DNA of 64,000 nucleotides, taken from Gaeumannomyces sp. JS-464 (lineage: Eukaryota > Ascomycota > Sordariomycetes > Magnaporthales > Magnaporthaceae). This document shows positions 35,306 to 46,419 of the stretch, one piece after another. The translations under genes and the position numbers were made by a program. Numbering within the stretch: the first letter of the stretch is position 1; each line of letters starts with the position of its first letter. Under the pieces are notes generated by a model. That model ran no database searches. It was not told the origin of the DNA and saw only the letters and a list, made by a program, of their open reading frames with translations. The stretch is from assembly GCA_002197995.1 (NCBI GenBank), contig NGZR01000004.1, positions 1,488,001-1,552,000 of the forward strand. Direction: 5' to 3'.

Positions 35306-35772
35306 TAATAAAGCTTGTAAAACCCGCATATAACCTGCTCCTTTTCCTTTTTCTTTTACTTTTTTTATTTTTTCTTTTATACTATTAGGACTAATAATAA
35401 GCTTGTTAATTCCCCGTACTCCCGGCCGGGCATAAGGGAAGTTTCGAAAACCCCTCGTTTAAACCCGGCTATACCCTTTTTCCGGCACGCCCGCCGGCCG
35501 ACAGCATTACTACCACTTGCAACGCTTTATAGCGCCCTGGCGTATATATATACGCCCTCCCGCCGATCGGCCGCTTACTAATAAAAAGCGCCGGAATGCG
35601 GCCCGACCTTTGTATGCTTTCGGGTTTAATTTGTTAGCCGCCGTATAGCAGTATTATAGCTTGGTGTAAATAGCTTAAATAGCGTTAGCGCGTTGTATGC
35701 CTTTTAGGAAGTAGGGACTGGTAAATCCCGATTTACCGACGTTAAATATACTTACTTACTTATTTACTTACT

Positions 35773-38700
35773 TATCGTGGTTTAACGACTAATAGGAAGT
35801 TAAGTACGTTAATTACCGGTTCGACGACGTAAGCGAGTTAAAAAGGACTGCATTAGTTTTTAAAAACCACTTTAGCGTCGATATGGAACTTTTTAAACAT
35901 TTGCACCTTTTTTAAGCAAAATGCATTTATAAAAAGTGCAAATTTTATTTACAACCTAAGCTTAAGCACGATTTTTTCCCGCGGAAATTAAAAAGCGAGT
36001 TTAAAGTTAAACCCCGTTTAGCATTCCAATTGCTACGGTAAAAACCAGCTTAAATTGGCAAATTTACCGCAATTTTTAAATTAAGCTAATAATACTCGAT
36101 GCTATGCGTTATTAGGACGTTTAATTAAGGAAACTGCGAAATTGTGGGGTGTAAAAAGCATATAGCATAAAAAGCGGAAGTTTAATATTAGGGAATCGCG
36201 CGAGCGTATGTACCGTTTAACCCGGATAAAAAAACGAACGTACGGTACTCGTTCCTTTTATTAAAAAACCAAAAAAACCACCCGAGCGGAAAGCATAAAA
36301 TAAAAAACGGAAACCGATAAAAACCTTCGCAATAGCAAAATCGAATTAACCGTACGATTTATTAACGTTCCGGTTAAAATATCGGGGAAAAAAAGTTACG
36401 GTAATAATTAATTGCGAAATATAAAGCGATTATATATCGCTATAAACGGTTAAACGGTATAAAATCCTTATAAAACGGAAACTTTAACCGTATTAATTAA
36501 AAACGGTTAAAAAAATACCTATCGTTTATAATAAAAAATAAATTAACCGAAAAATACAACTAGTAATATTACGCATTCGAAATGGGGAAAACGTTATTAT
36601 TATATTACACAAATTAATATAAAAAAAGGAAACGTTATTTTCGAAATCCTTTAGCTTAAAAAAAATAACTTACCAATAAATTAGGCTACCGGTTAAATTC
36701 AATAGGAAAAACTACAAGTAATTAAAGCAGTTTACTAATTATAAATTTTAAACCGTAAATATAAAAAGCAATAAAAAAAGGTTATAACGGTAATAAGATT
36801 TAGTAATCCACTTTTGCATTTAATATCGACGAATATATAATTATTTAAAATAAAAAGCGATTAAAATAACCAAATTAATACTAAAAAACGGTTTGCGAAT
36901 ATTTTAAAAAAATATTACAAATACGAAAAATTGCTTCGGAAAAACCTAAAAACGGTGCTTTTCGAATATAAACCGTTCGACTTTAAAATTAAATTTAAAC
37001 CAAAAACGCAGTTTAAATATTAAAAGTTATACTAGTTTAGCCTTCGGTAATAGGAATTGCTAAAAAAACAATTAAAGGAAAATTTACGAAAAGAACGTAT
37101 TAAGCTTTTCGATTTTTCCATAAGATACGAGATTTTATAAAAAAGGGAAAAAAACGAAACGGAGCGAATATATATCGATTACCGCCTATTAAACAAGGTT
37201 ACGATTAAAAATCGATATTTTTTACCTTTTATCGACGAATTACGAAATAAGCTCGGTAAAACTTAATACTTTTCGGTTTTGGACTTACGGAAAGCTTATA
37301 ATTTAGTACGAATTAAAAAAGGTTAAAAGTGGTTTACGGCTTTTAAAATAAGGTTTAAATGTTACGAGTTTTTAGTAATAACTTTTAAGCTTATTAACGT
37401 ATTAACCACGTTTTAAAAGATAATTAACCACGTATTGCGCGAGTATTTCGACGTTTTCGTTTTCGCGTATTTAAACAATATCCTATTTTTTTCGGAAACG
37501 ATAAAAAGATATAAGTAACACATATATAAAATGCTCCAAAAGCTATTTAATGCAAAGCTTTTCGTTAAACCAAAAAAATGCGAATGGTATATATAAAAAA
37601 TCGCTTTTTTAAAATTTATAATTATATCGGGATAAGTATGTATAAATGCTAAAAAAGTTAAAGAAATTAAAAAATGGCTTATATTTAAAAACGTTACGAA
37701 AATATAAAGGTTTTTAAAATTTTTAAACTTTTACAAACGGTTTATCCGTAATTATAGTAAAATCGCTATATTATTTACGAACTTTATTAAAAACGACCAC
37801 TAATTTTATTAAAAAGGATAAAAATAAAAGGCTTTCGAGCAATTACAAAACGCCGTAATAAAAAAAACCAGTATTGGAATTCCCAAACCTAAAAAACCCT
37901 TTTAAAATTAAAACCGACGCGTTAAATTACGCGATTAGCGGTTAATGTAAACAGCGAAACGATTAAAAACCATTGCAACTTTACGCATTTTTTTCGCAAA
38001 AGTTAAATGGATTTAAATTAAATTACCAAATCCACGATAATAAACTTTTAGCAATTATCCAACCATTTAAAAAATGGCGACCATACTTTTATAAAGCTAA
38101 ATATTAAGTTATAATGTATATAAACTATAAAAACCTAATACAATTTACTATTAGCAAAAACCTAAATAAACTACAAGTTCGTTAAAGCGAATTTTTGCAA
38201 AATTACGATATTCGGATCGAATATTAAAAAGGATCGAAAACGGCTAAACGAACGCTTTAAACTAACAACCGGACTATTAAATCGCAATACTTAAAAAAAC
38301 ATAAGTAATTTTAGCGAAAAAACTAAACGGATTTTTAATGTTAAAATAAAAAATACTCGTTAAAACGGTTTAATAGGGAAAAGTTTAAACGTTAAAAAAA
38401 ATCTAATAAATTTACAACTAGCTGGTATACGGCTATTAAAGCGTAAAAAAACATAAAAACGGCTATAATAACATTACGGTTTCGTAAAAAGTCGAGCCGA
38501 AGTATAAAACGTAATAAAAAATTGCGAAAACTGTGTTAAAAATAAAGCCAATAGGTATAAGCTGTACGGGCTTTTATAACCTTTGCCGGCGTTTAGCGAA
38601 GCGTGGTAAAAAGTTATTATAAATTTCGTTATTAAACTTTTTTAATTTAAAAAACCGATAATTAAAGTGAAATATAATAATGTATTGGTAATAATAAACA

Positions 38701-39608
38701 GGTTTACTAAATATGCTTTATTCTTACCGTATAAAAAAGCAATAACGCTACCGAGTTAGCGTACGTTTTTATTAAGCACGTAATAGCGAAATACGGCACG
38801 CCGAACCGTTTAATTACAAATAAAAATAAGCTATTTACGAGCAAGTTTTAAAAAAGGCTTACAGCTTTACTAAAAGTAAAACACTTTTTATTAACGGCTT
38901 ACCACTTTTAAATAAATAAATAAACAAAGCGGACGAACCAAACTATAAAGCAGTATTTACGTTATTACGTTTAATTATAAACAAAACGATTAAATATAAC
39001 TATTCTTTATAGTTTAATTCGCTTATAACAGTTTAATTTATAAAGGCATAAAAACGATACCGTTTTATGCGAATTACGAATTTACGCTTATAACGTATAA
39101 AAAACCTAAAGCAGGGAAACACGCTTTAATAGCGGAAATATAAATAACGGAGTTTATTAAACTGCATAAACAATTTTAAATAAGCTAAAAAAGTTATAAC
39201 ACCGTATAATTACTTAAGCAAATAAAATAATAATCGGAAAACCGATTTTTAAAAAAGGAAATAGCGTTTATCTTTTTCGACGCAATATTAAAACAAAACG
39301 ACCGAGTAATAAGCTAAACTATAAAAACTAAAACCTTTTAAAATATTAAAAAAAGTTTTAAACGTAAATTACAAATTCCAATTACCATTAACTATAAAAT
39401 CCCACCCGGTTTTTTATATTTCCTTATTTAAATTAGCGTTACCGGGCTTTAAAAGCAATAAGTTAATAAAAATTAACTTAAAATATAAGTATGAAATCGA
39501 AGAAATTTTAAATTATAAGCTAAAAAGCAAGCCTAAAAAGTACTTAATTAAGTGGAAAAAGTACGGCCACGAAAAAAACACGTAGGAAAAAAAACCAACT
39601 TTATAAAT
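35773..39608 (+). pseudogene. Element C pol relic (RT to chromodomain)
   Basis: RT runs from about 37165 (YIDYRLLNKVTIKN-type opening), with its catalytic box YLNN at 37468-37479. RNase H is near 37900, integrase at about 38400-39200 and a chromodomain at 39400-39608 (LIKWKKYGHEKNT, then a stop at the second conserved Trp). Stops are TAA/TAG. Confidence 0.88.
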
Positions 39609-39713
39609 TGTTAAAAAGCCTTAGCGAAATACCGGTAAAAGCGCTTATAAAAAGGTTAGCAAAAGGAAAAGGTTTTAAAAAAAAGTCCGATATTGTTAAA
39701 CTTTTTTTTAAAC

Positions 39714-39783
39714 GGTCGTGCCGGAATTCGAACCCGAAACTTCGGTAAAAAGATTAAAACTACACCTAATGCGCTATAAAACC
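39714..39783 (-). pseudogene. tRNA-like sequence of element C (best preserved T-arm)
   Basis: 70 nt on the minus strand, starting GGTTTTATAGCGC and ending CACGACC. The T-arm is textbook: stem TCGGG, loop TTCGAAT, stem TCCGG (one G-U pair). The A-box-like TAGCGCATTAGG lies where a tRNA D-arm should be. The acceptor pairs at 5 of 7. The anticodon arm is too decayed to name an isotype. It is antisense to pol, 100-180 bp after the chromodomain. Confidence 0.6.
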
Positions 39784-40190
39784 CAAAAAAGTTGTTAAAA
39801 AATATCGCAATTTACCACGGTTAAAAAAGGCAAGCAGGTTTAAGTTAAAATTAACTTTAAACGCTTGCCAGTCGGGAAAAACGGCAAAAGCTACGAATGG
39901 TTTAAACTGCGCGGCAATTTGGCAAACCTTCCGGTCGGCCTCCTCCCGCTCGACACGTTCCGGTTTTTCTATTAAGTTAATACCACGGCGCACCGCGCGC
40001 ATTATTTTTTCCAACCATATTCGTTTTTATTTCCGAAAACGGAAAACCTTTTCTTCCGCTTTTTCCAATTTAGCTTTAAGCTTGGAATATTGCACGACGA
40101 TATTCCGAAACTTTGCGAGCGAAAGCTTTACAACGTCGCATTTTAATCGGTTAATCCGAAAGCATTTTATATATTAAAACGAGTTTTAAA
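39766..40190 (-). pseudogene. Antisense coiled-coil ORF of element C (82 codons still open)
   Basis: The clearest copy of the antisense protein. From 40014 down to 39766 it is open: MEKIMRAVRRGINLIEKPER, then EREEADRK, then a Pro/Phe-containing tail (FPDWQAF). Upstream, to about 40190, the same frame continues with a charged helix (KLKAKLEKAEEKVFRFRK) broken by a single TAA. The sequence looks like a coiled coil followed by a short acidic/hydrophobic tail. The same protein is recognisable in A, B, D, E and F. Function unknown. The last part of the open stretch overlaps the tRNA-like sequence, so the true stop is uncertain. Confidence 0.6.
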
Positions 40191-40453
40191 AAAAAAGCTT
40201 TACATTTTTTACGTTTTAAAACCTCGTAATAGTATAAGCAAAAAGGCATTTCGAAAAAATAAAAAAAAACAATTGTTAAAAGCTTTTTACAATTAACGGT
40301 TTTTTTCGCGAAAAAACGTTTTCGCACTTAACCAAACATTTTGTTAAAGTAAAAAGGGAATAGGAAATAGTAAAAAAGAAAAGTACTTATTATTAACGGA
40401 AAGCGGGCAACGAAACGTAATTAAAAAGATTTGGTTTAAAAAGGGAAACTTAA

Positions 40454-40866
40454 TGTTACGACCAGTATGCAAGCTTTAAGATAATAAAATAAAATAAAAG
40501 AGCCCCGAGTGGCGCTTTTACCCCACATTAAAACACGTGGAGTTACGTGGTTTAAAAGGGATTTGCGGATTTGTAATAAAGTAACAAATCCAAAAGGGAT
40601 TTGTAAATTTATAACAAAGCCACAAATTTAAAAAAGTTATTAAAAACAAATAACGTATATATAAAAGATGGATTTCCTTTTTATTTTAAGTAGCTTTAAT
40701 TAAAGCTTCGGCATTAGTTAACTTAAGTTAGCTTTTAAGCATTCCCTAAGGCAAGCAATTAAATTGTCCTTTTAAATTACGTGTTCCCCGATAAACTAGC
40801 ACTAGCGATACTGTTCTTTCCACCCCCGAAGTGCTTTACCCTAAAAGCAAACCCTTAATTGTAACA
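40454..40866 (+). repeat. Element C 3' LTR
   Basis: Starts TGTTACGACCAG just after the purine tract AAAGGGAAACTTAA and ends TTGTAACA, 413 bp, the only copy here keeping both unmutated TG and CA ends. It contains two 38-bp units (40554-40591 and 40592-40629). A TATA box, TATATATAAAAG, is at 40656-40667, followed by the ~190-bp block shared by all LTRs of the family. Confidence 0.92.
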
Positions 40867-41240
40867 AATCCTAAGCAACGACACATTTTGCCGTTAAGCG
40901 CTAACGTAGCAAAAGGTTTAACGAAGGTTTTAATAGGTTTTTTAAAGGCTTGTATACGTTAACGAAAGTGCATTTAACAACGGTTAGCTAAAAGATATCC
41001 CGGGTGTTACTTGCCGGCCGGTCCGCTATTAGCCGGAGCTTTAAGTTTTTCCGTACGTAAGTTATTACCCGGGGTTTAATTTAGTGGTCGTGTTAGCTAT
41101 TTACCGAAGTAAATAGCTCGTACGACGAGTGAATGCATAGCATAAGTTTCCCGCTTTACGCGTTGGGAAGCTTTTATATTAAAACCACGTCGATTTTTTA
41201 GCTCCAATATAATTGGAGTAAAGTAACCGCCGCTACCTAA
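40867..41240 (-). pseudogene. LINE L4 ORF2 N-terminal endonuclease fragment
   Basis: Minus-strand translation aligns with the endonuclease start of L1: a VVRAIYFGK-like segment, NNLRTE, then KHPGYLLAN with stops at Gln positions, ending in NGKMCRC at the junction with the LTR of C. Confidence 0.7.
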
Positions 41241-41249
41241 TTACGTCGA

Positions 41250-43060
41250 ACGTTCGTTTAAGCGGCGGTTAAAGTACGGCGGCGTTCGGGGCGAGGCTTT
41301 AAACGCCGGGCTTTATTCCCATACGTTTATTATATCCAGTTAGCTACTGGCATAAGTAAAAGCGGCGGTGGTATATTAGGGGCTTTGGCTTTAAGGTTGT
41401 TGGCCGGCGGGAACGCTGGCATTTTCCAAGGGGTTTTCGTTTATTTCGATAACCTTTTCAGGCTTAAAAAGGTTTGGTTCCATGTTCGCTAATATTTCGT
41501 ATTAGTTGTTAAAGTTAACCCTAGGTTTTTTTGCAAAGTGCTTTTCTTTGCCAGCTAAACGGGCTACGCTTTTAAGGGCCGGCGAATTTGCCGGGCCTGT
41601 AACGGCGGCGGCGGCGGCGGCGGCGGCGGTAAAAGTGGTTAAAATAGCGGCGTTAGCGGTATCGGCCGCGGGGTTAACATTGCGGTAACGGACGTAATAA
41701 TAGCGGCGTTAGCTGTGGTAGTTACGGCGGTCGTAAAGTTCGCCGTTAAGTTAATAATTACGGCGGAGTTGCCCGTAGTAACAGCGGTTGTGGAAAAGGT
41801 GTTAACGGTGGCAACGGCCGTGGCTACGACGGTTTTCGCAGCCCTGTTTGCCGCCGCCCGGTACGTTTGCGCGCTTAACCTTTTAATAGCACCTTTTTCC
41901 CTATAAGTTAAATGCTTTAGCACTTCGTTTACCCGTATAGGCTTTATAAAACAGTTTAAATGGTTGGTAAAGTACGGGCCCGAGCAATTTGCGCATAAAA
42001 GGGGGGCTATACACGGTTGTACGTGCTGGTCGTTGTTTATTTTCCCGCATTAAAAGCATTTATTAGCCTGGGCACAATTGCGGGCTATATAAAAGCCGTG
42101 GCAGCCGGGGGTATGTTAAGTAACCAGCGGGTGTCGTTAAACGCGGCGTGAAAAGAAAGTTATCCCCTAAAGCTTAAACCCGGCTACGCGCGTATAAAAG
42201 GATATAATCCACGATATACGCTTTTAATAGTTTGCGCCAGCCCCGGAAGGCTTAACGCTTACCGGTTTAGTCCTTATTTAGGCTTCCACCTCCTCCCAAA
42301 CCAGTTTTTCAAATACCGGGATTTTTTATTCGAGGTTGTTTATTAAAGTGGTTAAGCATTTGGAAACGACGTAGTTAAGCTAAAGTTCGGGCTTTTCGAC
42401 CCGTTCGGCGTTATATAAACGACCCAGCTCCGAGCGGTGCTGGAAAAGCCGATTTTAAATGTCGGCTGTTTTAGCTTTTAATACGAATCTCGTTGGGATT
42501 TAGTAGGTTTTTAAAACGTTCGCTGTGGTAAACGGAAAGTTCCTGCTATTAGCGAGGGCTTTGCGAATGCTAAAACCCGTTTAGCTGTTGGCTTAAACCT
42601 GCCGTTCTTTTAGGATTTTAATTAAAATTCGGTAATCGGGTTTAAAGCCGGCGGGTGGGCGGGGCTCCCGAGGTGCTCGGGGTGCACGGTCTTTTAAGGC
42701 TTATACGGGTGGCTAAAGCTGTAAAAATCCCGTACGGGCCGCGTTCGCGTAAGAGGTCGGGGCCGGGCGTTATGTGCCGGGCGCGTTGTTAGGTTTAAAA
42801 GCTGCAGGGGCTTTTCCGTCCCCCTGGAAAGGGGTTAGCTAGCCTAGTAACGCTTTTCCCGCGCATTTTAAAAAGCAAACTTTCCAGCTGTACGCCTCGC
42901 GCGCCGCTTCGGGTAGTAGGAAAGCGATGCCGGCGTTTATCGATCGGGCTAAAATGGCGCAAATTAGGGCCGTTTGGCTTTGTTTGCGCGTAAAGCTCGC
43001 GATTATCTTTTCCGCGGCCGCTATTACCAACCCGGGGGTCGGGCCTTTGGGCCGGGGGGA
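41250..43060 (-). pseudogene. LINE L4 ORF1 (gag-like) with three CCHC knuckles
   Basis: ORF1 of a Tad-like LINE. Its N-terminal part is open at 42839-43030 (IAAAEKIIASFTRKQSQTAL, then EAAREAYSW). A middle part with TAG/TAA breaks leads to a Cys/His region near 41990-42110: CHGFYIARNC, then CGKINNDQHVQPC, then CANCSGPYFTNHLNC. These are knuckles in which a first-His is read as Tyr in two. An open Thr/Ala/Val-rich C-terminal part follows at 41639-41923. Such ORF1 proteins bind the element RNA. The start codon is not certain. Confidence 0.82.
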
Positions 43061-43440
43061 GGGGGGAAAGCGTTATAATGCGTGGAAGGCTTAGGGAAAA
43101 GGTAAAGCTAGGGCTAAAAAAAGGGTATCGTTAAAGTATAAGGTAAAAGGGGAAAGGAAAAAGGCATTTGTGTTAATGCCGACGCCGTGGAGGTTTTCCT
43201 GGCCTTGTTTAAGCCTTATCGGGTGTTGCGCGTTTCGCAACAAAGACGGCGTATTTGCGTGCGTATGCGCGAAAAAGCGCGGGGGTTAGTGCGGCAGCGC
43301 CGCGCTCCTCCGGGCCGAAAGGCCTTTAAAAAAAGCGTGCGCCACCTTGTTAGCTAAAAGGGGGGCCGTTAGCAACGGCATAGTGCCGTTGCTAGCGCTG
43401 TTGGCAAGCGTGTTGTTAGTATTAGGTCGTTGGATTAACG
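43061..43440 (-). other. LINE L4 5' UTR: GC-rich, hairpin-dense
   Basis: GC-rich sequence with almost no sign of RIP. Perfect hairpins include TGTTGCG-CGTTT-CGCAACA (43224-43242), GGCC-GAAA-GGCC with a GNRA-type loop (43313-43324), GCGGC-AGC-GCCGC near 43291 and an 11-bp stem TAGCAACGGCA/TGCCGTTGCTA with loop TAG (43370-43394). The exact 5' end of the element is a guess. Confidence 0.55.
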
Positions 43441-43910
43441 GGTGTTAAGGATTTGTATGCAATTTAGCGGTATGCACTAATAGCGCAATGCTAAAAATTA
43501 GTAAATTCGAAGAAAGTAGTGCAAAATGACTTGTAAAAAAAAGGAATAGTTGTGTAAAGTAATAGTGGTTTTAAGGCTTTTAATGTTTGTAAAGGAATAA
43601 AGGGGTGGTCGAATCGGTAAAATGTTAAGTGGAAAATGGAAGAAATTACACCCCAAATTTCTTTTAAAAAAACGCTAGCAATTTCACGTAAACCTCCATT
43701 TAAGTACCTACTTAACCGAATTGAAAATTAACAGGTACCTACTTTTAGCCAGGTTAAGTTTCCGACTAAACTAAGCCAGTTTTAAAAGCGCACCTATTTG
43801 CTTAAATATATACATTTACACACTTACTTAAGTATTTACCACTTGCCTGCCTGTTTAAAACTTACCTTTTAACATATACGCTTAAAAAAAGGCAGGTATA
43901 AACCTAAACA
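43441..43910. other. Unassigned sequence between LINE L4 and the Harbinger element
   Basis: About 470 bp with moderate AT content, noticeably less A/T-skewed than RIP-damaged parts (for example 43640-43870). No reading frame, terminal repeat or RNA motif recognised. It may be remnant host intergenic DNA or an unknown element end. Confidence 0.3.
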
Positions 43911-44499
43911 TTAAAAGGCTGTTTAATAGTAAATTCGGGTTTTAAGTTTTATATATTATTTTTAAAAACCACTTAAAAACCGGTTTTTAAATCCGTGGTA
44001 AAAGCTTTTTAGGCTTTGTAAAAAGCCGTATAAATATAGCTTTAAACCCGTTAAAAGTATTATTTTAACCAGGCTAACGGGTTTTGCAAATAGCGCTTTT
44101 ATAAACGACGTGTAGCTTTTAATCCGGCTTAAAACCGGCCGTTAAAAAAAAAAAAAAAAAAAGGAAATCCGCATTAAAATAAAGCAATAAAAGTAAACAA
44201 CTCGCTAATTTTAACCGTAATTTTAACTCGTTAAATGCATTAAATATACCGTTTAACTCGCCTTTTTTTGCTTTATTCGATAGCTATTTCCCTAGTTACC
44301 TCCTGGGCTTTATACCGCCGCCGAACCCATTAAATTTTCCTTTTTTTTCATGCAAGCCGTGGTAGCCATTTGCATTTCCGGATACGTTAAAAGCGTAAAT
44401 AAAGGCTTACGAACCGTGCAAACGGCGATCTTTTCCGGCGACACCCTTTTTCGATATTAGTAAAAACCCGAAGCCGCCCCAGCTTTTTAAAAGCTTTTC

Positions 44500-45400
44500 C
44501 GGGTTATTTAAAACACTTTTTAAAGCTTTTGCGAATGGTTAAATAAAAACACCGGCTTTGCTAGCTTTAAAATCGTTTTTTTCGGCGAAAAAGTCGCTTT
44601 TTTCCTATATATTTATAAGCAGGGAGTTTCGCTTAAAATCGCCGCTTACTTTTTTAACCGTAATCCCGAAATAACGCACCGGTATTTTCACGAAATGCTT
44701 CGAGCTATGCGGCATTTTATCATGCGTTTATAACGTTACCGGGCACTTTTAAGGTTTTTAAACCGATTGTAAACGTTAAAAAACCCGGGAGGCTTTCGTT
44801 AGGTGTTTAAAAGCTATTAACGGGATTTTAATTAACGTTAAAATTAACGCTAAAACGGGGGTATATTAAAAAAGTCGGAAAAAGTTTATTGCATAAAACG
44901 TTTTAACGGTTATGGATTACCGCGGGCGGTTCGTTTTCGTTTTAACAGGGATAAAAGGATTAATATACGACTTTTAAATGTTTAAAAAGGTTTAAAAATA
45001 CAGATTTCGAATCCCCCCGGGCTATTTTTACTTTGGAAATGCCGGTTTTAGCTTAAACACGAGGGTAATAACCTTTTATAACGCGACGAAATACTATTTA
45101 TAAAAATACGGCTTTGCACGGCCGAAAACCTTAAAAAAGCTTTTTAACTTGCATTATGCTAAAATACGCGTTATTATTAAAAGGATTTTCGGTTATTTAA
45201 AAAGCTGTTAAAAAATTATTAAAAGTTGCGTACCTAATTACCGTATCCGCGTACAAATCGACGTTGTGCTAGCCGTTATAACCTTGCATAATTTCATTTT
45301 GGAAAGGGAATTTAAGGCATTTTTAACATTTAATTCCGGTTTTAAACGAGCTAAAATTGCCGGAAAAAATGCGTTTAAAAAGGTTTAAGTTTAAAGGGAA
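44500..45400 (+). pseudogene. Harbinger transposase relic (DDE_4 type)
   Basis: Plus-strand translation gives FGEKVAFFLYIYKQGVSLK, then ITHRYFHEML (N-terminal helical region of PIF/Harbinger transposases). Near 45020 it has PPG, FYFGNAGFSLNTRVITFY, and then LKKLFNLHYAKIRV, IIKRIFGYLK, YRIRVQIDVVLAVITLHNF. The last block is the diagnostic end of the DDE_4 domain. Stops are TAA/TAG. The catalytic Asp residues could not all be located because of frame damage in the middle. The N-terminus may lie upstream, near 44280. Confidence 0.82.
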
Positions 45401-46419
45401 AACGTACGCTAAGCTCGGCAAATTAGCATAATAAAGCGTTTTAAATCCAATATTAAACTTTAATAGCTAACCGATTGTAAAAGGACTACCAGGTTTACAA
45501 AGCTTGTAAAAATACGCGGTAATTTACGTTCGAATCGTTTCGGTAAAAGAAATCGGGAAAAGGTTGCGGTTTATTAATTAAAGCACAAATTTAAAAAAAT
45601 ATTAGCTTAATTAAAATGGCCGTTTAAAAAATGCGTAATGGGATTAGCAAGTTTAAAATAGCAAAAAAATGGATTGTTTTATACGCCGCTACCACTATTT
45701 AATTACCCTCGTTAATGCGAGTTAAACGGTGATTTTTTCGAAAAAAAAGCTAAAAATTAAAAAGGTGGCCGGCTATTAAATTAAAAGGTTATTTCGAATA
45801 TATTTTCGCGTTACCCAATCGGGTAATAAATGCGCTAGCGATAAGTTAGCTAAAATTTTAACTTGGATTACGGTAAAAATTACGGTAAAAGGTTACGAAA
45901 GCGGCATTTGTTAAACTTTGCCAGCTAACTTTTATTAATTTTTTTCGATAATTTCGGCGTTTATATAAATCGGGATTTAATGCATTTTTTTCGCTTATTT
46001 AAAAGTAATTAAATGCCGTAACCCGCGGCGCGATTAACGATGTTTTTATTTATTTAAAAGCGAGCGGTGGTAGTTATAATAACTTGCCTAGTAGTAAACT
46101 TCGTATTTTATAAACCTTTCGCTTTTTAAGCTTTAGAATTAAAGCTAATAATAACATTTTTTAATAATTTTAGTAAAATACGACCTTTACGTACAAAAAT
46201 ACCCTTATTCGTAACGCTTCGATTACGAAAATACGTTTAACGCGTCGTTTTTTATTAAATTTATTATTAACTTTTTACTTTTTTTATCGTTTAACTATTA
46301 GTAAGCTATTAATTCGTCGGTTTTAAAAGTTCGGATTAATTACCGTTTAATTAAACTTTTCAAATCGTTTTACTAGCTTTTCCGTAAATCCTTCGCGGTT
46401 AATATTTAAAACTTATATT

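Larger units (their letters stand above)
31218..35772 (+). mobile_element. LINE L3: Tad-like element, 5'-truncated in ORF1
   Basis: Plus-strand LINE beginning in the C-terminal part of ORF1 right after the tail of L2. It has a complete ORF2, a ~450-bp 3' UTR with the shared GGGACTGGTAAATCCCG motif, and a TTAC-type tail at 35751-35774. Its right side meets gypsy element C. Confidence 0.87.
35773..40866 (+). mobile_element. Element C: 5'-truncated gypsy chromovirus with 3' LTR
   Basis: Similarity to copy D starts at about 35773-35785 (TTTAACGACTAATA), upstream of RT, so the 5' LTR, gag and protease are absent. The copy is complete from there to the 3' LTR ending at 40866. Left neighbour is the LINE L3 tail; right neighbour is LINE L4 in mid-endonuclease. 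Neither junction shows the expected partner, so rearrangement has followed insertion. Confidence 0.88.
40867..43440 (-). mobile_element. LINE L4: 5' half of a Tad-like element with GC-rich 5' end
   Basis: Minus-strand LINE. It holds the 5' UTR, the whole of ORF1 and the N-terminal endonuclease part of ORF2, and is cut at 40866 by the LTR of element C. The remainder of ORF2 is not on the other side of C. It is the only LINE copy here with a 5' end. GC content rises steeply from 41500 to 43440, and stops become rare there. Confidence 0.85.
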
